Assembly: GCF_008727875.1 (NCBI RefSeq)
Contig: NZ_VTWS01000008.1
Location: forward strand, 300,612 to 364,611
Direction: 5' to 3'
Source of the DNA: Larkinella humicola
Lineage (GTDB): Bacteria > Bacteroidota > Bacteroidia > Cytophagales > Spirosomataceae
DNA length: 64,000 nucleotides
Part shown: one piece after another, positions 61,001-64,000 of the stretch
How the letters are laid out: each line of letters begins with the position of its first letter
How positions within the stretch are numbered: position 1 is the first letter of the stretch
Program-made: the position numbers and the translations under genes
Notes under the pieces: model-generated
What the model saw: only the letters and a program-made list of their open reading frames with translations
Databases searched by the model: none
Told to the model about the DNA's origin: nothing

Positions 61001-62019
61001 TTTTCAACCGGTATTATCAGGCAGAACCGGGACCGGGGAATCTGCCAAACCGACCATCGGGGACGGGCATTGGGCTATCGTTGGTCAAAGAACTGGTGGA
61101 AAGCCAGCAGGGGCAGATCACGGTGGAGAGCCGGGAAGGATTGGGCACGCTCTTCCGGGTCTGGTTGCCGGTTCGAATGGCTCAACCAACCGAAAAGGGC
61201 CGATTGACCGATGAGGAACCGGCAATCCCTTCCAATGAAAACGGGCAGGACGAGCGGGTTCGGGTTTTGGTCGTGGAAGACAATGCCGAACTGGCGCAGT
61301 TTATCACCGAGAGCCTGCCAGCCGGGTATGAAGTGGATCAGGCCCGCAACGGACAGGACGGGTTGAATCTGGCCTTCGAACGGATGCCGGATGTCATCAT
61401 CAGTGATGTGATGATGCCGGTGATGGATGGTTACACGCTGTGTGACCACCTGAAAAGTGACCTTCGGACCAGCCACATTCCGGTGGTGCTGCTGACGGCA
61501 AAGGTCGCCTATGAAGATCGAATCGAAGGGTTGACGCGGGGAGCGGATGCGTACCTGACCAAACCGTTCCACGTACAGGAGTTACAGTTGCAGGTGCGGA
61601 ATCTGCTGGAGAACCAGCGTCGGCTGCGGGAGCAACTACAGGCCGGGTTGACGCACCCCGAACTCCCGCAACCGATTCCGGCGCCAGCACCCGTCGATCC
61701 GTTGCTGGCCGGCATCACCCAGCTCATTGAAACCAATCTGGATAACGCAGCTTTTCGGGTCGAAGACATCGAAAAGTACACGAACCTGAGCCGGATGAGC
61801 CTGTACCGGAAGATGAAAGCAGTGACCGGGGTGACGCCCGGTGACTTTATACGGGTACACCGGCTGAAGCGGTCGGTTCAGTTGTTGAAGGAGGGAAAAG
61901 CGGTATCGGAGACGGCCTATCTGGTGGGCTTTGATTCCCCGGCGCATTTCACCAAGATGTTTCGGCAACACTACCAGGTGACCCCGAGGGAGTATCAGGC
62001 AAAGGTCAAATTGGGATAG
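58042..62019 (+). CDS. Hybrid two-component system (HTCS) regulator
   Basis: A 1325-residue one-protein signalling system. A signal segment (1-27) is followed by two periplasmic Reg_prop propellers (about 35-690, repeats such as GFIWMATRDGLARYDGSQF) and a Y_Y_Y domain (about 690-770). One membrane helix (YAFYIIAVAGIAYGLFQNYV, about 773-792) and a HisKA domain with phospho-acceptor His828 (NITHEFRTPL) come next. An ATPase domain (VYNLVSNALKFTPEGG, GTGIGLSLVKELVE), a receiver with Asp1122 (IISDVMMPVMDG) and a C-terminal AraC HTH (LSRMSLYRKMKAVTGVTPGD, AYLVGFDSPAHFTKMFRQHY) complete it. HTCS proteins sense oligosaccharides and turn on utilisation loci. Confidence 0.95.
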   Translation: MKQIDSHLVLLRWLVWGWLLNPCSFLLAQPEKLPAPEFITDRQGLPQAFVPSIVQDQKGFIWMATRDGLARYDGSQFKVFQPDPNRRPSLSFAGITKLKVDPTGKIWIASERNDLDVFDPVTEQFTNFSQQPAFVKWFGKSGIGDFCFDRRGERLWVVRSNTGLVSFNLRTQKATLFRHQPNQSNSLSSDVIGFVQSTPEDNLWIFTSKAIDYFDHRSQSFRRHVYQPGKASWMPEAYLNGLYLRPNGDLVVAFHHHITVFETATHQARSYPIPPLENELFNTYFAADQKGTIYFARDNKLFCFTDAEGPRLLRSGSENGPINYRSIFIDQSDVLWLGTAGNGIQKYDLRLSPFQTATYQTGFVKDLLNNGWLTLPPDQIPPLDPSLSNYNFRHTFDGQGRLWYNVGSSDLYRVDLKARTSEKIPFPVRFKNIAIGERPCPLTTDRQGRVWAFLDSTAYRYDESQSRWTRFPYAIRKITLMFTVDDQAFWLATPSEGLVRVDRKTGRLTGYKNDPDNPNSLSSDNLLCLATDPDKPDLLWIGTFGSGACLFNKKTGLSQRLSVADGLPNNVIYSVIPDQKGQVWMGTNKGICQVQRQTLAIQTYTTEDGILADEFNRYHFLHLPNDRILMGGLEGITAFYPGQIRPDSFQPATEITTLSINNKPVVPGPDSPLGELPVQALHALSLPYHQNFLTIGFAVLQFNKHDKNRYRYQLVGLDPAWVESRRPEAVFTDLRPGTYTLRLNATNLSGIWSSRIRTLQIVVHPPWWATWWAYAFYIIAVAGIAYGLFQNYVNRLKMQQSMALKEHEAAKLRELDAMKTRFFANITHEFRTPLTLILSPAEQLLQQSLEPGIQRRVSIMETQARHLLRLINQLMDFSKLEAHLMTVNESLGDIGQCVDQWLLPFREQASALGIDLIFENALRSHYWFDSDKLEPIVYNLVSNALKFTPEGGQVRVHIRPLQEKQEGVELAVSDTGIGIPPVSIPLIFNRYYQAEPGPGNLPNRPSGTGIGLSLVKELVESQQGQITVESREGLGTLFRVWLPVRMAQPTEKGRLTDEEPAIPSNENGQDERVRVLVVEDNAELAQFITESLPAGYEVDQARNGQDGLNLAFERMPDVIISDVMMPVMDGYTLCDHLKSDLRTSHIPVVLLTAKVAYEDRIEGLTRGADAYLTKPFHVQELQLQVRNLLENQRRLREQLQAGLTHPELPQPIPAPAPVDPLLAGITQLIETNLDNAAFRVEDIEKYTNLSRMSLYRKMKAVTGVTPGDFIRVHRLKRSVQLLKEGKAVSETAYLVGFDSPAHFTKMFRQHYQVTPREYQAKVKLG

Positions 62020-62154
62020 CAAAGGCGCTACGCAACTAGCCCAATTTTAACCCCATGAGGTTGGTTTTTGGGGATTGATGTCCATTTTTTGATCCGTGGG
62101 AAGATTGTTATAGGAATTGGGAAAATTGCGATAGTCAGTTTGTGAATCGAAGAC

Positions 62155-62162
62155 TACGTTTG
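62155..62162 (+). promoter_or_regulatory. -7 element before the surface protein gene
   Basis: TACGTTTG matches TAnnTTTG 39 bases before the ATG at 62202. A TTTG at 62139-62142 is too close (12 bases) to serve as the usual -33 element, so an activator, perhaps the neighbouring HTCS, may be needed. Confidence 0.4.
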
Positions 62163-62201
62163 GGACTTTTCCGACCCGCACCCAAACCGCTCGGTTCACT
62201 T

Positions 62202-64000
62202 ATGAAAACAAATCTACCCTTCCCTGGACCGATTGGTCTGTTCGTCACCTGTACTCTGCTGCTTCTCGGTGTTCTGACGGCTTCCGCTCAGATCAAGTAC
62301 GTAACCCCAACCGGCAACGGTACGCAAGACGGCGATAGTTGGACCAATGCCTATCCCGCATCCCAATTACAAGCCGTGCTGTCCCAATCCCCTGCCAGTA
62401 CCACCGTGTTGGTGGGGGCTGGACTCTACAAACCAACGGCCACGACCGACCGAACGCAATCGTTTTCCATTGCTTCGGGCGTGCAGGTGTACGGGGGGTA
62501 TACCGCCGGAACCGATGCCCGCACGACGAATCCATCCAGTACTACCTTATCGGGTGACATCGACAATAACTCTACGCTGGATGATGGCAACAGCTACCAT
62601 GTCGTGCAGTTTAAAAATGCCAGCGCCCAGACCCGGCTCGATGGCATCACCCTTACAGGAGGCTATGCCAATAACCTGGACGGCAATCGATCAGGAGGAG
62701 GCATCGTCAATGACGGCAGTGGTACGGGCAACCAGAGTAACCCGACATTGAACCAGTGTACGTTTATCCAGAACTTCGCGTACGATGGTGGTGCTATGTA
62801 TAACAATGGAAGAGAAGGGGGAGTCAGTAGCCCCATCCTGACAGACTGCCGGTTTATTCAGAATTCAAGCGGTGTCTATAGTTTCGCCAATGACGGAGGA
62901 ACCACGAGCCCCATTCTGACCAATTGTAGTTTTTCTCAAAACCGGGGCGCATTCAGGACTTATGTTGACGATGGCGGAACTTCCAACCCCATCCTGACGA
63001 ATTGTAGTTTTACCCAGAATACCTTTTATGCGCTAAGGACGGAATCCGCTTCCGATGCGGATGAAACCACGAATTTGTCGGTTAGCCGTCCCAGAATAAC
63101 CAATTGCAGTTTCATCGGGAACACGGAAGGGACTGCCGTCGACAACAACAGTCAAAACGGTTTGCTGGAGCCGGTCTTTACCAATTGCCGCTTCATCCGC
63201 AACGAAGGAAGCCGGGGTGGAGCGGTGGAAAACGACGCTAATACGCAGGCCAATCTGCAATTGACCATGCTCAATTGCATTTTTATCGGCAACCAGGCCG
63301 ACCTCGGAGGAGCCATTTTTAATGATCTCTTTGGACGAACAAGTGATGGCAGGTCGGCTTTGAATCGTTCGACGCTGATCAATTGCAGCTTCTATCAGAA
63401 TACGTCCACCGAGAATCAAGGTAACGTCATTTACAATGAGGGTGGCATTGATACAGATGGTGGAGGGACTTCAACGATTCGTTCGATTCACAGCCTGATC
63501 AACTGCATCCTGTGGGATAACGGCGGGGCATCTGCTTTTTTTAACGCGGTTGAAGAGGGTGTAAATTTATCACTCACGGTTGCCCACAGCCTGATCGAAA
63601 CCGGTACGACCGGTTTTACCGATGGTGGCGACAACCGGGTTGGTCAGGATCCGAAATTCACCGATGCGGCCAATGATGACCTGAGCTTGACGGCCTGCTC
63701 GCCCGCCATCGATGCCGGAACGAACAGCGCTACGGCCCTCAACGGTGTTACCACGGATCTGGCCGGCAATTCCCGGTTTTTCAACGACGGCCCCATCGAT
63801 CTTGGGGCGTATGAGTTTCAGGGTTCTCCACTGGCCGCACTCCTGCTTACTTCCAACGTTTCCACCCAACCGGTTTTTCAGAACACCCCGGGCGTCGCCC
63901 TTGCCATCACCGGCTGCACCACTGGCACCCTCAACTGGACCGGAACCAACGGCACCACCGGAACCGGCACCACCATCTCCGTGCCCACCTCCGCCACCGG
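62202..64000 (+). CDS. Beta-helix surface protein with choice-of-anchor Q domain, 3' end beyond window
   Basis: The frame stays open to the right edge (about 599 codons), so the gene is cut. A signal peptide (MKTNLPFPGPIGLFVTCTLL..., ending ASAQ) is followed by a right-handed parallel beta-helix (about 30-490) with at least eight repeats of the type PILTNCSFTQN. A choice-of-anchor Q segment (about 497-541, CSPAIDAGTNSA and PIDLGAYEFQG) follows, then a Thr/Gly-rich Ig-like start (TGTLNWTGTNGTTGTG). It is a typical Spirosomaceae-style secreted adhesin or polysaccharide-binding protein, 182 bases behind the HTCS gene. Confidence 0.88.
   Translation, partial: MKTNLPFPGPIGLFVTCTLLLLGVLTASAQIKYVTPTGNGTQDGDSWTNAYPASQLQAVLSQSPASTTVLVGAGLYKPTATTDRTQSFSIASGVQVYGGYTAGTDARTTNPSSTTLSGDIDNNSTLDDGNSYHVVQFKNASAQTRLDGITLTGGYANNLDGNRSGGGIVNDGSGTGNQSNPTLNQCTFIQNFAYDGGAMYNNGREGGVSSPILTDCRFIQNSSGVYSFANDGGTTSPILTNCSFSQNRGAFRTYVDDGGTSNPILTNCSFTQNTFYALRTESASDADETTNLSVSRPRITNCSFIGNTEGTAVDNNSQNGLLEPVFTNCRFIRNEGSRGGAVENDANTQANLQLTMLNCIFIGNQADLGGAIFNDLFGRTSDGRSALNRSTLINCSFYQNTSTENQGNVIYNEGGIDTDGGGTSTIRSIHSLINCILWDNGGASAFFNAVEEGVNLSLTVAHSLIETGTTGFTDGGDNRVGQDPKFTDAANDDLSLTACSPAIDAGTNSATALNGVTTDLAGNSRFFNDGPIDLGAYEFQGSPLAALLLTSNVSTQPVFQNTPGVALAITGCTTGTLNWTGTNGTTGTGTTISVPTSAT

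Overview
This window is chromosomal DNA of a Bacteroidota bacterium, most likely Cytophagales/Spirosomaceae (Spirosoma- or Larkinella-like). The evidence is a hybrid two-component regulator (HTCS), an OMP_b-brl-type TonB-dependent receptor, a gliding-motility/type IX secretion C-terminal domain, the Bacteroidota lpxC-fabZ fusion, and several promoters of the Bacteroidota type (-33 TTTG, -7 TAnnTTTG). No IS element, prophage, CRISPR array or rRNA is visible. The genus is inferred from gene content only.

Layout. 1-2.6 kb: a membrane-protein fragment, then a TetR regulator and an SDR that share the same perfect 18-bp palindrome in front of each gene, then a DUF1905/YdeI protein. 2.6-12.4 kb: an NTF2-like secreted protein, GH95 alpha-L-fucosidase, TonB-dependent receptor, an SDR, and a secreted PQQ-type dehydrogenase/PKD/cytochrome c protein. 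12.3-19 kb, all minus strand: FdhF/YdeP molybdo-oxidoreductase, then (in transcription order) a LytTR regulator, ECF sigma factor, small membrane protein, CpxP/Spy-like protein, YHYH lipoprotein, YwqK-like lipoprotein and SCO protein. 19.1-25.9 kb, plus strand: a tight six-gene cassette with a PqqD-like peptide-binding (RRE) protein, ATP-grasp ligase, fold-III PLP decarboxylase, a urea-transporter/M23-peptidase fusion, an outer-membrane protein and a TPR protein. It is the best candidate here for an undescribed system. 26-32.7 kb: FdhD (partner of the molybdoenzyme), then L-rhamnose catabolism (kinase, isomerase, bifunctional aldolase/dehydrogenase) ending in a Crp/Fnr regulator. 32.8-39.8 kb: an SDR, then a MarR-controlled RND efflux operon (TolC, adaptor, pump). 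40-45.7 kb: GIN-domain lipoprotein, HAD phosphatase, a 54-residue membrane protein, a TonB C-terminal protein and a giant SBBP/PKD surface protein. 45.9-51.4 kb: the lipid A operon (HD hydrolase, lpxD, lpxC-fabZ, lpxA, ABC ATPase). 51.5 kb: a CAT-anticodon tRNA. 52-56 kb: a lipoprotein, a UmuD-like/UmuC translesion pair, a DUF1508 protein and a DUF808 protein. 56-64 kb: GH43 hydrolase, a small secreted protein, an HTCS and a beta-helix surface protein running off the right edge.

Integration. Fucosidase, GH43, TonB receptor, rhamnose genes and HTCS fit a plant- or algal-polysaccharide degrader. FdhD and the YdeP-type enzyme probably work together although 11 kb apart. Many intergenic gaps hold long inverted repeats whose arms are themselves built of short repeated words; these look like terminators or a dispersed repeat family.
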